Shown in pieces: positions 50,497 to 58,642 of a stretch of 64,000 bases of DNA. How positions within the stretch are numbered: the stretch's first letter is position 1; every line of letters starts with the position of its first letter. The stretch is from CAYWMD01 sp964458575 (GTDB lineage Bacteria > Verrucomicrobiota > Verrucomicrobiia > Limisphaerales > JADLHS01): assembly GCA_964458575.1 (NCBI GenBank), contig CAYWMD010000003.1:124001-188000 (forward strand), in the 5' to 3' direction. The position numbers and the translations under genes were made by a program. The notes under the pieces were generated by a model. It had not been told where the DNA came from. It ran no database searches and was given only the letters and a program-made list of their open reading frames with translations.

Positions 50497-50964
50497 TTAA
50501 GAAGTGGACTCCAGCCATCGCATGGCGCACGCGACCAGCGCCCGGCCGACGCCGTAGGTTACAAACAAGGTCACGAAGCCGAGGTAAAGCGCATTGAAAA
50601 GCCCGGCCCGCGTTTGCATGTAGGAATGCAAACGGTTGCGAAGGCGCGCATGCAGCAGACTTTGCGCGGCGGTAAAGATGAACAGGCCCAGAGTCAACAG
50701 ACCCATCGGATGATAGCTCAAGCTTTCCGCGAACAATCCCCGTAGCGCGCAACTCAGGCTGCGCGTCATTCCGCAGCCAATGCAGGGAATTCCCGTCGTG
50801 CTTTGCAACCAGCAGAGTTGGACCTGCGAACCGTGGGGCGAGGACAGGAGAGCCAGGACCAGCCCCAGCCACGCAACGATCACGCACGGCTTGCCCAGCC
50901 AAAGCGAGCAAACATTGTGTGGGTTGTTCAAACGGCTTCCAATCCGGCTCAGGATTTTTTCCAT
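50497..50964 (-). CDS. DUF2752 family membrane protein (second copy in window)
   Basis: This is a 155-residue protein with helix CVIVAWLGLVLALLSSPHG, the DUF2752 signature STTGIPCIGCGMTRSLSCALRG, helices FHPMGLLTLGLFIFTAA-like YHPMGLLTLGLFIFTAAQ, and a C-terminal FVTLFVTYGVGRALVACA. The Cys-Ile-Gly-Cys-Gly-Met-Thr-Arg core matches the copy at 7009-7467 while the rest is divergent. It lies next to the zinc-ribbon membrane protein upstream, 28 bases away on the same strand. A co-transcribed membrane module is likely. Confidence 0.85.
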   Translation of the reverse strand: MEKILSRIGSRLNNPHNVCSLWLGKPCVIVAWLGLVLALLSSPHGSQVQLCWLQSTTGIPCIGCGMTRSLSCALRGLFAESLSYHPMGLLTLGLFIFTAAQSLLHARLRNRLHSYMQTRAGLFNALYLGFVTLFVTYGVGRALVACAMRWLESTS

Positions 50965-50992
50965 GCAACTTGGAAACTGTGTTGAAACGGGT

Positions 50993-51667
50993 TTATTCGA
51001 GAAACCTCACGGTGAGGTTTACCACGATAGCGGTGCTGTATAGAAGTTTCAAAGCGTCGCTGTCACTCACCTTAAATACAAAGTACAGCGCGTAAAACGG
51101 AATGCACAGCGTGAGGAATCCCGTGCCGACGCTTTCCCGGAAAGCCGCGACCACGACAATGATGTGCACCGTCAGGACGTACAGCAACGCGAACCCCACA
51201 AATGCCTGATTCATGGCCGGGTTCTCCCGCCCCAGGTAATACAGTATGGCCAGAACCACGACGACCAATCCGATGTAAGGATAGGCGGTCTGGTACCAAG
51301 CGGACTCGTATTGAACTTTGGCCGGTTTGCCGAGCGCGGCCGGTCGGCCGGCAACCGTGCGCTGGCGGGTCACCAGATTGTAGCCGCATTGCGTGCAGAG
51401 CACGGCGCCGCGCGGCAGGGCATTCCCGCACGAAGGACAAGCGGCAGTGCCAGGACGCGGGGCCGAGGCTGGTTCGGGGGTGGAAGGCGGCGGAGGTGGT
51501 GCCGCAGCCTGTTGAAACGATACCGGTATCGGCGCGGGCGCGGCCCGTTGGCCGGGCACCATCATCGTGCCATTGCAGGCGGGACAATTGATTTGCATGC
51601 CGGCATAGGCTTGCTCGGCTTGAATGTGCTGCTGACAGTGCGGGCAGGAGAACTTGATGTCGGCCAT
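50993..51667 (-). CDS. Zinc-ribbon membrane protein
   Basis: This is a 224-residue protein. Two zinc ribbons come first: CPHCQQHIQAEQAYAGMQINCPAC (residues 8-31) and, after a Pro/Ala-rich linker, CPSCGNALPRGAVLCTQCG (about residues 77-95). Three transmembrane helices follow (YIGLVVVVLAILYYLG, VGFALLYVLTVHIIVVVAAF and LTLCIPFYALYFVF). The ribbons probably face the cytoplasm and bind zinc for structure. The sequence does not indicate an enzyme. It lies between the DUF2752 gene and an orphan MacB-type ATPase, as part of a minus-strand gene set. Confidence 0.78.
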   Translation of the reverse strand: MADIKFSCPHCQQHIQAEQAYAGMQINCPACNGTMMVPGQRAAPAPIPVSFQQAAAPPPPPSTPEPASAPRPGTAACPSCGNALPRGAVLCTQCGYNLVTRQRTVAGRPAALGKPAKVQYESAWYQTAYPYIGLVVVVLAILYYLGRENPAMNQAFVGFALLYVLTVHIIVVVAAFRESVGTGFLTLCIPFYALYFVFKVSDSDALKLLYSTAIVVNLTVRFLE

Positions 51668-51818
51668 AAGTTGATGGGTTCTTTACAACCAGCGTCCGAA
51701 TGGTGGCGACTGTTCCAAAAACTCCCATGCAGGTCAATGAACAAGCGAAGCGTCGCGCCAACAAGCGCGGGCCAAACAGGTTGGGTGGCGGCCAGCCGCT
51801 TCACCCCCGTCGGCGCCG

Positions 51819-52502
51819 TCACTCGGAGAGTTCTCCCTTTTCCAGATGAATCGTGCGCGAGCCGAACGCGGCGGCCTTCGGATCGTGCGTGACCATGATG
51901 ACGGTTTTCCCCGCATCCCGGCTCAGCGATTGCAGCACGCCCAGAACGTCGTGCGCCGAATGGGAATCGAGGTTGCCGGTCGGTTCGTCCGCCACCACCA
52001 GCGCCGGATCGGTGACCAACGCCCGCGCAATGGCGACCCGTTGCTCCTGGCCACCGCTCAGTTGCTTGGGCAGATGCCGCGCCCGGTCCGCCAGACCCAC
52101 GAGTTCGAGCGCCGTCTCGACCTGCCGTCGCCGATCACCCCGGCCCAAACGCGTGAGCAGCAAGGGCAGCTCGACGTTTTCATAAGCCGTCAGCACCGGG
52201 ATCAGGTTGAAGGTTTGAAAAACGAAACCGACGTTTTGATTTCGCCAGTCGGCCAGTTCCGACTCATTCAATCGCGCCACGTCAATGTCCTGGACGTGAC
52301 ATTCACCGTTGGTGGGCCGGTCAATTCCCGCGATGATGTGCAACAAGGTGGACTTGCCTGACCCCGAGGGGCCCATCAGCGTCAGAAATTCACCGGCGGC
52401 GATGTCGAGCGAGATGTTGTTCAGCGCGGTGACGTTGATTTCACCCTGCTGATAAATCTTGGACAGGTTGCGGATCGTTACGATGTTGCCGTTGTTCGCC
52501 AT
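51819..52502 (-). CDS. Orphan ABC transporter ATPase, MacB/LolD family
   Basis: This is a 227-residue ATPase starting at ATG 52502-52500 (MANNGNIVTIRNLSKIYQQG); the longer open frame upstream reads through the PdxA gene. Walker A is GPSGSGKST, the Q-loop QTFNLIP, the signature LSGGQEQRVAIARAL, and Walker B VVADEPTGNLDS with VTHDPKA. No permease or adaptor gene adjoins it, unlike the set at 1-2937; a partner could be encoded elsewhere. It is 62 bases downstream of pdxA and 151 bases upstream of the zinc-ribbon gene on the same strand. Confidence 0.92.
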   Translation of the reverse strand: MANNGNIVTIRNLSKIYQQGEINVTALNNISLDIAAGEFLTLMGPSGSGKSTLLHIIAGIDRPTNGECHVQDIDVARLNESELADWRNQNVGFVFQTFNLIPVLTAYENVELPLLLTRLGRGDRRRQVETALELVGLADRARHLPKQLSGGQEQRVAIARALVTDPALVVADEPTGNLDSHSAHDVLGVLQSLSRDAGKTVIMVTHDPKAAAFGSRTIHLEKGELSE

Positions 52503-52564
52503 GAGGCCCCAAAGGAATAGGCGAAGCGGAGACGAATTGCAAATGCCCGTGAGGGACGGGTAAA

Positions 52565-53569
52565 TCAGTTGCCAGGGCGGCTGCGATTGCGCTGCAACAA
52601 TTTCGCCAGGCGGATCGCCGAAATCATGCTGGACGGGTTGGCGACGCCCTGGCCCGCGATGTCGTAGGCCGTGCCGTGATCCGGCGAGGTGCGGATGAAC
52701 GGCAGGCCCAGCGTCCAATTGACGCCGGTGTCGAACGCCACCGCCTTCAACGGCGCCAAACCCTGATCGTGATACATCGCCACCACCAGGTCGTATTCGC
52801 CGCGCAGGGCATGATGAAACACGGTGTCGCCGCTGAGCGGACCGACCACGTTCAACTGCCGCCGCTGCGCCGCGAGCACGGCGGGGCCGATGATGGTTTG
52901 CTCCTCATTCCCCATCTGGCCATTTTCGCCGGCGTGCGGGTTCAAACCACAGACCGCGATGCGCGCCCGCGCCAAACCCAGATCGCGGCACGCTTGGACC
53001 GCAAGTTCCATGGCGAGGTCCACCTTGGCCTTCGAAATGTGCTCGGCCACGGTCCGAATGGAAAGGTGGGTGGTGACCAACGTCACCCGCAACCAGCGAC
53101 CGCTCGCATCGTGTCCCAGCAGCATCATCGCGGTCCGGTCCGCCCCGGCGAGTTGCGAGAGAAACTCCGTCTGACCGACGAATGCATGGCCCGCTTGTGC
53201 GATGCTGGCCTTGTTGACCGGTGCGGTCACCATGGCATCGAGTTCCTGGCGCAAACACAATCGCGCCGCCGCCTCCAACCACGCGACGGCGGCGCGCGCC
53301 GCAGCGGGCGAACCTTCAACAAGGTCAGCGGGCAACGGTTCGGTGAGCGGATTCAGAATGAAAAAACGGCCAGGCTCTTTCCAGCCGCCAAAAGTCTGCA
53401 AGGGAAGGTTCAGGCCGAACCGTTCGTTGAGCCGGCGCACGTGGCCGGCATCGCCGATCAACAGATAGCGCGTGTCATCCGCCGCGCCTTCCGCCACGAG
53501 GGCCTTGAGCGTGACCTCGGGGCCGATGCCGGTGACGTCGCCGAGGGTGATGCCGATCCAGCCAGTCAT
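52565..53569 (-). CDS. pdxA: 4-hydroxythreonine-4-phosphate dehydrogenase
   Basis: This 334-residue enzyme oxidises 4-phosphohydroxy-L-threonine in the deoxyxylulose-5-phosphate-dependent pathway to pyridoxal phosphate. The N-terminal ITLGDVTGIGPEVTLKAL, the DAMVTAPVNKASIAQAGHAFVGQTEFLS segment, and the metal-binding histidines of VTTHLSIRTVAEHI and NPHAGENGQMGNEE are present, with C-terminal YHDQGLAPLKAVAFDTGVN. All are normal for PdxA. It follows the SurA-like gene by 102 bases, an order also known from the surA-pdxA operon of E. coli. Confidence 0.95.
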   Translation of the reverse strand: MTGWIGITLGDVTGIGPEVTLKALVAEGAADDTRYLLIGDAGHVRRLNERFGLNLPLQTFGGWKEPGRFFILNPLTEPLPADLVEGSPAAARAAVAWLEAAARLCLRQELDAMVTAPVNKASIAQAGHAFVGQTEFLSQLAGADRTAMMLLGHDASGRWLRVTLVTTHLSIRTVAEHISKAKVDLAMELAVQACRDLGLARARIAVCGLNPHAGENGQMGNEEQTIIGPAVLAAQRRQLNVVGPLSGDTVFHHALRGEYDLVVAMYHDQGLAPLKAVAFDTGVNWTLGLPFIRTSPDHGTAYDIAGQGVANPSSMISAIRLAKLLQRNRSRPGN

Positions 53570-53671
53570 GGGAACGTTTCAAATGTCAGGTGCGAGGTGT
53601 CAGCGCTCACGAGCGGAGGGTCATGCGTCACCTACAAAAAACTAACGACAGACCCTGCGCAGCCCACCCGC

Positions 53672-54784
53672 TTAAAAATACCGGACGTAGGTTTTCTTGG
53701 ACAGCCGTTCGATATACTGCGCCTGCAACCGCGCCTGCTCCTGCGTCAGCAAGGTTCTTTCAATCTCGTCCTGCACCTCGCTCAACGGTTTGACATGCGA
53801 AGTGCGCTTTTCCTCAACCAGCATGAGGTAGAATTCCTTCGGTGGGGGAAGATTCACGGGCTCGGCCGCAACGGATAACACATTTTCCTCGATCATGGAT
53901 TCCTTCCTCGTCTCGGAATCCACCACGAAATGCCGGGCACGGATGGGTTTGCCGGTGTTGTCATACTCGCAGAACCAGAAATCCGACGCGGTCCCCGCCC
54001 GGCTGATCAGACTGCTGCGTTCGCCGGGTTTGATGCCGAAGGCAATCATGGCCAGTCCGGCGCTCAACGTCTTGCGCTCAATCCAGCCCCAGTCTCCGCC
54101 CTGTTTGCCCTGCGAGCCCTGCGAATAGACTGACGCCATTTCCGAAAAGGCCGCGCCTTCGTTGAGCTTGCGGAGGATTTCCAGGGCCTTTTGCTTGACC
54201 GAATCAGCCTCGGATTCCGAATCCGGTCGCAGGACGATCATGCGCAACTTGATCTGGTCCTCGAGCTGAAACTCGTCCTGATGCGCGAGGTAGTAGGTCT
54301 CGATTTTGTGCGGGGAAATGATGATTTCCTGCGAGACGTTCTTGCTGCGCAAAACGCGGATGATGAACTGGTCGCGGATCTGGCGGCGGAATTTTTCGAA
54401 CGTCATGCCCTCGGCCTGCAGCGACTTGGTGAGTTTGGTCCGGCCACCGTAACGATCAATCTCCTGTTGCACGGCGTCCTCGATGACGGTGTCCGGCAGG
54501 GTGTAACCGGACGCCGTGTAGTCGTTGAGAATGAGTTGGTTGTCCACCAACCGCTTGAGATTGTCGTTGAAGATTTCGCTGAGCTTTTGCTGGTAGAGTT
54601 CCGGCTGGCCGGTGAACTGCCGGCGCAACTGCGGTTTCAAGAGATCAAGGCTGGATTCGACTTCACGCCGGGTGACCACGGCCTGGTTGACCACGGCATT
54701 GATGCCGTCCAACAACTGGGCCTGGAGCGCGCCGGCAAAACTGCCGGCGACCAGCGTCAAAACCATTGCGCGCAAGACTTTCAT
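53672..54784 (-). CDS. SurA-like periplasmic peptidyl-prolyl isomerase/chaperone
   Basis: This is a 370-residue exported protein starting at ATG 54784-54782, with signal peptide KVLRAMVLTLVAGSFAGALQ. The N-terminal chaperone domain (INAVVNQAVVTRREVESSLD ... YGGRTKLTKSLQAEGMTFEKF) is followed by a parvulin-type PPIase domain (residues about 205-300: LRMIVLRPDSESEADS, LNEGAAFSEMASVYSQGSQGKQGGDWGW, FGIKPGERS). Conserved parvulin contacts are kept only in part. SurA proteins fold outer-membrane proteins. The adjacent pdxA gene matches the E. coli surA-pdxA neighbourhood. It is preceded by the dipeptide epimerase gene. Confidence 0.88.
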   Translation of the reverse strand: MKVLRAMVLTLVAGSFAGALQAQLLDGINAVVNQAVVTRREVESSLDLLKPQLRRQFTGQPELYQQKLSEIFNDNLKRLVDNQLILNDYTASGYTLPDTVIEDAVQQEIDRYGGRTKLTKSLQAEGMTFEKFRRQIRDQFIIRVLRSKNVSQEIIISPHKIETYYLAHQDEFQLEDQIKLRMIVLRPDSESEADSVKQKALEILRKLNEGAAFSEMASVYSQGSQGKQGGDWGWIERKTLSAGLAMIAFGIKPGERSSLISRAGTASDFWFCEYDNTGKPIRARHFVVDSETRKESMIEENVLSVAAEPVNLPPPKEFYLMLVEEKRTSHVKPLSEVQDEIERTLLTQEQARLQAQYIERLSKKTYVRYF

Positions 54785-54839
54785 TTGAAACCGAAGCGAT
54801 GCTAACAACCTTGCCACGGCGGTCAAGCGCCCTGACAAA

Positions 54840-55880
54840 TCAAGCTGGCCGCGCGCTGACCCGGAGTCCAAACGGTTCGGTTGCCCGGGCAAAGGAGAGG
54901 ATGCCCTTCTCCGCCGTGACGCCGAGATACGGATCGTTGGTGGTCAGCAGATTGCCGTCCACGTCCAGGAAATCGCAAAGCTCCGCGAGATGCGCCGCGG
55001 CGCTGATGAGGACGCTGGTCTCAATCATGCAGCCGAGCATGGTCTTGAGGCCGGTCTTGCGCGCGACACGCAACGCCTCAAAGCCCGCGCTCACGCCGCC
55101 GGTCTTGACCAGCTTCACGTTCACCCCGTGAAAACACTCGGCACAATGCGCCACGTCCTTGGCGAGGTGGTAGCTTTCGTCGGCGAACAAAGGCAGCGGC
55201 GCGCGCTGCTTGAGCCACACCAGGTCTTTCGGATCGGTGGCCGCCGGCATGGGCTGTTCGACGAATTGAATGTGGGGATCGCGCGCCAGCCACTCGATCC
55301 GCTCCAGCGCCTGCTCCTTCGTCTTCCACCCTTCATTGGCGTCCACACGCACCGGTTTGGTGGGGGCCACTTCGCGCAACGCGGCAAAATTGGCCACGTC
55401 GTTCGGGCTGCCGACTTTGAGTTTGAGCACCGGATATTGCGCGGCGGCCAAAACCTTTTTCCGAATCACGTCGGGCGCGGCGATGCCGATGCTGAAGGAC
55501 GTGACGTGGTGGTTTTCGCGAAATCCCAGGCCCAAAAAATCGTAAATGGGTTTCTTCGCCCGCTTGGCGGCGCCGTCGAGCAACGCGATGTTCAGCGCGC
55601 ACTTGGCGGCCATGTTCCCGGGAGCGAATGATTCCAGGTAATTCATGCTGCCCGGCACGTCGTGGAAGGAAAGTCTGGCCGCATCCACCTGCTGACAGAA
55701 GGCCTCCACGGTGTCCACGGATTCATGGTAACGCTGAATGGGCGACGCTTCGCCCAGGCCGGTCGTGCCGTCGGTATCGCTCAGTTGCACCAGGGCAACC
55801 TGAAAAACATCCGAGCTGCCCCGGGCGATGGTCCATGTGTGTGCCAGTTGCAACTCTTTACGCCAGAATTTTAAGTTCAC
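54840..55880 (-). CDS. Dipeptide epimerase, enolase superfamily (L-Ala-D/L-Glu epimerase-like)
   Basis: This is a 346-residue enzyme taken from GTG 55880 (encoding VNLKFWRKELQLAHTWTIAR); the open frame extends 114 bases upstream without homology. The N-terminal capping domain has GTTGLGEASPIQRYH. The barrel carries KLKVG (KxK catalytic lysine), RVDANEGW, VEQPM, ADES and VNVKLVKTGG, with a C-terminal LDVDGNLL DxD motif that binds the dipeptide ammonium in the AEE group. Its role would be recycling peptidoglycan dipeptides. It is divergent from nothing coding; repeats lie upstream. It ends 55 bases before the SurA-like gene, so the SurA promoter lies in that gap. Confidence 0.9.
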   Translation of the reverse strand: MNLKFWRKELQLAHTWTIARGSSDVFQVALVQLSDTDGTTGLGEASPIQRYHESVDTVEAFCQQVDAARLSFHDVPGSMNYLESFAPGNMAAKCALNIALLDGAAKRAKKPIYDFLGLGFRENHHVTSFSIGIAAPDVIRKKVLAAAQYPVLKLKVGSPNDVANFAALREVAPTKPVRVDANEGWKTKEQALERIEWLARDPHIQFVEQPMPAATDPKDLVWLKQRAPLPLFADESYHLAKDVAHCAECFHGVNVKLVKTGGVSAGFEALRVARKTGLKTMLGCMIETSVLISAAAHLAELCDFLDVDGNLLTTNDPYLGVTAEKGILSFARATEPFGLRVSARPA

Positions 55881-55984
55881 GGCAAAACGAAAGCGGAAAT
55901 GGGCGGCGGAAGCAACTCGTTTTGGTAACTTACAAACGATCGGATGTGTCGTCAGATGCGGAGGTTCTTTGCTTGCGGTGCAAT

Positions 55985-56141
55985 TCTCTCTCACCCCGGC
56001 CCTCTCCCGCTGGGAGAGGGAGAATCGTCTTCCGCCTCACGAAACGTGGGAGGACGGAATTTTGGTGAAAGGTCGTTGTGCCACCTGTGCCGGACAACCG
56101 CTGTTCCCTCTCCCTGGGGAGAGGGTCAGGGTGAGGGAGAA
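55985..56141. repeat. MITE-like element, CTCACCC...GGGTGAG family, copy 2
   Basis: The ends (CTCACCCCGGCCCTCTCCC and GGGAGAGGGTCAGGGTGAGG) match those of the copy at 21086-21246. The inner sides also match (GGGAGAATCGT and TGCTGTTCCCTCTCCC-type ends), while the centre differs. It fills most of the gap between the dipeptide epimerase and the next repeat element. Two independent copies with matching ends and divergent centres argue for a mobile or once-mobile non-autonomous element. Confidence 0.88.
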
Positions 56142-56166
56142 CCTTTTGGCCCAACCCGCGCCTACC

Positions 56167-56375
56167 GGAGCGCGGCTGGGTCAGCCAGACCAGCCGCAGC
56201 AGCTTCGAACGCGCGGTATGTGACAGCGTGCTGCGACTGGTGCGATGCACACAGTCGCGCTCCGAAAGCGGCGTGCCAGATACAAACCACACGAAATGGA
56301 ATCAACCGGATTCATTGCAACAGAAGGAAACGGCGGAAACGGAGGAAAGGAACGGCACCGGCAGTACACCCTCGG
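56167..56375. repeat. Long dispersed repeat GGAGCGCGGCTG...CAGTCGCGCTCC, copy A
   Basis: A 97-base core with terminal inverted repeats GGAGCGCGGCTG and CAGTCGCGCTCC (56167-56263) and about 110 further bases of similarity are shared with the copy at 58223-58433. The cores differ at about seven positions by eye. The two copies are in direct orientation and flank the small membrane protein and sigma factor genes. It lies directly after the CTCACCC-family element. Confidence 0.9.
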
Positions 56376-56384
56376 ACTCACACG

Positions 56385-56702
56385 TCAATGCGTTGTCACG
56401 ATATGAACAACCTCATACAAAGCCATCGCGATGAAAATCGGTCCCCAGAAAAACATCGGAATGAAAAAGAGGGAATGTGAGCGCCGCAGCGCAATTTCCT
56501 TGCCCGTTGCCTTATCAATTACAATCTGGGCGGGCCTCTTGCGAAGCCACCAGCCCAAAGCGCCCGAAGCAAGTCCGGTCAGAAAGAACGTATAGGCAAG
56601 CGCTTTGTCGGTAATCGGCCCGTTGCTACCAGCGGTGAAACCCAAACCGAAAACCATCAAGAAGGCAATGGGCATGAAACCGAGACCATTCCAGATAATC
56701 AT
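56385..56702 (-). CDS. Small membrane protein of unknown function
   Basis: This is a 105-residue protein with three predicted helices (NGLGFMPIAFLMVFGLGFTA, ALAYTFFLTGLASGALGWWL and LFFIPMFFWGPIFIAMALYE) and a cytoplasmic loop with RKRPAQIVIDKATGKEIALRR. The IVIDKATGKEI.LR..HSLFFIPM pattern looks conserved in small bacterial membrane proteins, but I cannot name a family. Its base composition is lower in GC than the neighbours. It lies 67 bases downstream of the sigma factor gene on the same strand and between two direct repeats. Confidence 0.72.
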   Translation of the reverse strand: MIIWNGLGFMPIAFLMVFGLGFTAGSNGPITDKALAYTFFLTGLASGALGWWLRKRPAQIVIDKATGKEIALRRSHSLFFIPMFFWGPIFIAMALYEVVHIVTTH

Positions 56703-56769
56703 ATTAGTCCTTTTGTTTTCAGGTTGTATGTTAATTACGCAATGACGCTTCGAAAGTAAATCACTTGCT

Positions 56770-58167
56770 TTATTGAGCTTCGGAACTTGGCAAGAAGCGA
56801 AGCACGGTAAGCTCCATCCTGTTGTCTTGACGGTTCAAACGAAGACCATAGCGCACTTCCTGCCCAATGATGCCGTCATCCAAAGTGGCCGGCACTTTAC
56901 CTCTGAATAACTTGGTGTCTGGCGTCAGAAGAAACTCACTTGCCTTGTCCCGATCGGCTCGTTCGGGACTGCCGGCAGCGATAGAGACCGTCTGGTTCTG
57001 CTTGTCTAGCGCCAGCAATGTGCCTATGAACTCACTGACCAGGCGTTGCGCGAAATTCGTTACGGTCACGCCGTCTTGCGTGACGACGGCTCGTATTCTG
57101 TCAGTGAATCCTGGACCGTTCGTGTTCCTCACCTGTTTGCTAGAGCCTTGAACGAGTTGGCCAGTCTGCGATTGCCCTTTGTTTACGCCATTGAATTCCT
57201 GTAATTGCTTTCGAAGCAACCCCACCTCGCCGCGAAGACGGAGTAATTCACTTCTTTCCTTTTTGGATTGCTCAGTCTTGTCGTTCTTTTGCGATGCCGC
57301 CGACAAAGCGGCGTCACGCTCCTGGCTCAGTACCAAGCTTGCGGCTGCCAGATTTTGATTTTCGTTCCGCAGAAGATTTGCTTCGTGTCGTTGCACGAGA
57401 TGTGTGCCTGTGCCAGCGGCGATGGCTGCGGCGATGATTGCGCTGATGGATTTGAGGTTGAACCAGTTCATGGTTGCTTGAGTTGCGGTGGCAGTCGCGG
57501 TAGCAGCGAGCGTCGAACTTGTCAGGGCGGCGGTTGAAAGCGTGGCGGCCAGCCCGGCAGGGCCCACGGCAACCGCATTGGCCGAGAGCGCCGCCGTCAG
57601 TGCCACGGCACTGGTGGTCACGCCCCGGCGATTGAACTCGGCGCGCAGCCGGTCCAACGCCCGGCTTACGCGTTTCTGCGCCGCATCATCACTCACGCCC
57701 AGCGCCGCGCCTATCGTGCGGAAATCGTGGTTCTTGAAAAAGCGCAGCAACAGCGCGTCGCGGTCGTCGTCGGCCAAGTCCGCCATGGCCTCGTCGAGCA
57801 CGGGGCCGACACGTTCCCATGCGGTGGCGGTATCGGGCGTGGGGTCGAATTCTTGCATAGCCTGCCTTTCGCGCGCCTGCCGGCGCCGTTCGTCCCGCAT
57901 TTGCGTGTGTGCCTCGAAGCGCGTGCTGCGGTAAAGCCAGCCGACGAGCGAGGCGGTGTCGGGCAGGGATTGCGCCAATGCCGGGGCTTTGCGCACGAGG
58001 TCGGAGAAAACGGTCTGGGCGATGTCACGCGCCAGCTCCGGCGACCGCGCCTGCCGCAACGCGGACGCGTAAACCAGGTCCGCGTGCCGGGTGACGATCT
58101 CGCGGAAGGCGGCGTCGCTGCCCCGGGCGTATTCGCGCAACAGTTCGGCGTCAGATTTTTCCTGCAT
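56770..58167 (-). CDS. ECF-type sigma factor with transmembrane and coiled-coil extension
   Basis: This is a 465-residue protein starting at ATG 58167-58165 with an upstream AGGAG. Residues 1-180 hold sigma-70 region 2 (DAAFREIVTRHADLVYASALRQ) and region 4 (LADDDRDALLLRFFKNHDF and the HTH GAALGVSDDAAQKRVSRALDRLR). An Ala/Thr-rich segment (about 180-240) leads to a transmembrane helix (AIIAAAIAAGTGTHLV), a coiled coil (about 265-325), and a C-terminal domain with low GC compared with the N-terminal part. This architecture recurs in Verrucomicrobia, where it may anchor the sigma factor at the membrane. No anti-sigma gene is adjacent. The promoter set it controls is unknown. Confidence 0.85.
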   Translation of the reverse strand: MQEKSDAELLREYARGSDAAFREIVTRHADLVYASALRQARSPELARDIAQTVFSDLVRKAPALAQSLPDTASLVGWLYRSTRFEAHTQMRDERRRQARERQAMQEFDPTPDTATAWERVGPVLDEAMADLADDDRDALLLRFFKNHDFRTIGAALGVSDDAAQKRVSRALDRLRAEFNRRGVTTSAVALTAALSANAVAVGPAGLAATLSTAALTSSTLAATATATATQATMNWFNLKSISAIIAAAIAAGTGTHLVQRHEANLLRNENQNLAAASLVLSQERDAALSAASQKNDKTEQSKKERSELLRLRGEVGLLRKQLQEFNGVNKGQSQTGQLVQGSSKQVRNTNGPGFTDRIRAVVTQDGVTVTNFAQRLVSEFIGTLLALDKQNQTVSIAAGSPERADRDKASEFLLTPDTKLFRGKVPATLDDGIIGQEVRYGLRLNRQDNRMELTVLRFLPSSEAQ

Positions 58168-58222
58168 CTCTCCTAGTAAACATCCGCGGTCGCCGGAATC
58201 CGACAAGGTTTTTTCCGGGCAA

Positions 58223-58433
58223 GGAGCGCGGCTGTGTCAGCCAGACCAGCCGCAGCAGGTTCAAACGCGCGGTATTTGACAGCGTGCTGCGAGTGGTGCG
58301 GCGCACACAGTCGCGCTCCGAAAACTGCGTGCCTGATACAAACCACAGGAAATGGATTGAACCAATTGATTTCAACAGAAGGAAACTGAGGAAACGGAGT
58401 CAAGGACCGGCCCGGGCAGTTCACCCTCTGTTC
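58223..58433. repeat. Long dispersed repeat GGAGCGCGGCTG...CAGTCGCGCTCC, copy B
   Basis: It has the same 97-base core and downstream similarity as copy A (56167-56375), including GCGTGCC.GATACAAACCAC, GGAAACGG.. and a region ending CAGT.CACCCTC. It begins 56 bases after the sigma factor start codon on the opposite side. A further partial match (CAGTCGCGCTCCGAAAG) is near 58475. Confidence 0.9.
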
Positions 58434-58642
58434 CCTTCGTTTGTTCCGGTTCCAACTGGCTGGTTCGGGATTAGCGCCAGTCGCGCTCCGAAAGACTGCG
58501 CGGCCTCGGAGAGGCCAGACGTGAATGGCCACAGGTGCAACCTGCGGGACAGGGTCATGGATTATTGTGCATTCCTGCCGCGCCTTCATTTTCTGAAAAT
58601 ATTTTGTCGGATTTTGCGAGGAGCGGCTGTTAGTAGGAAACC

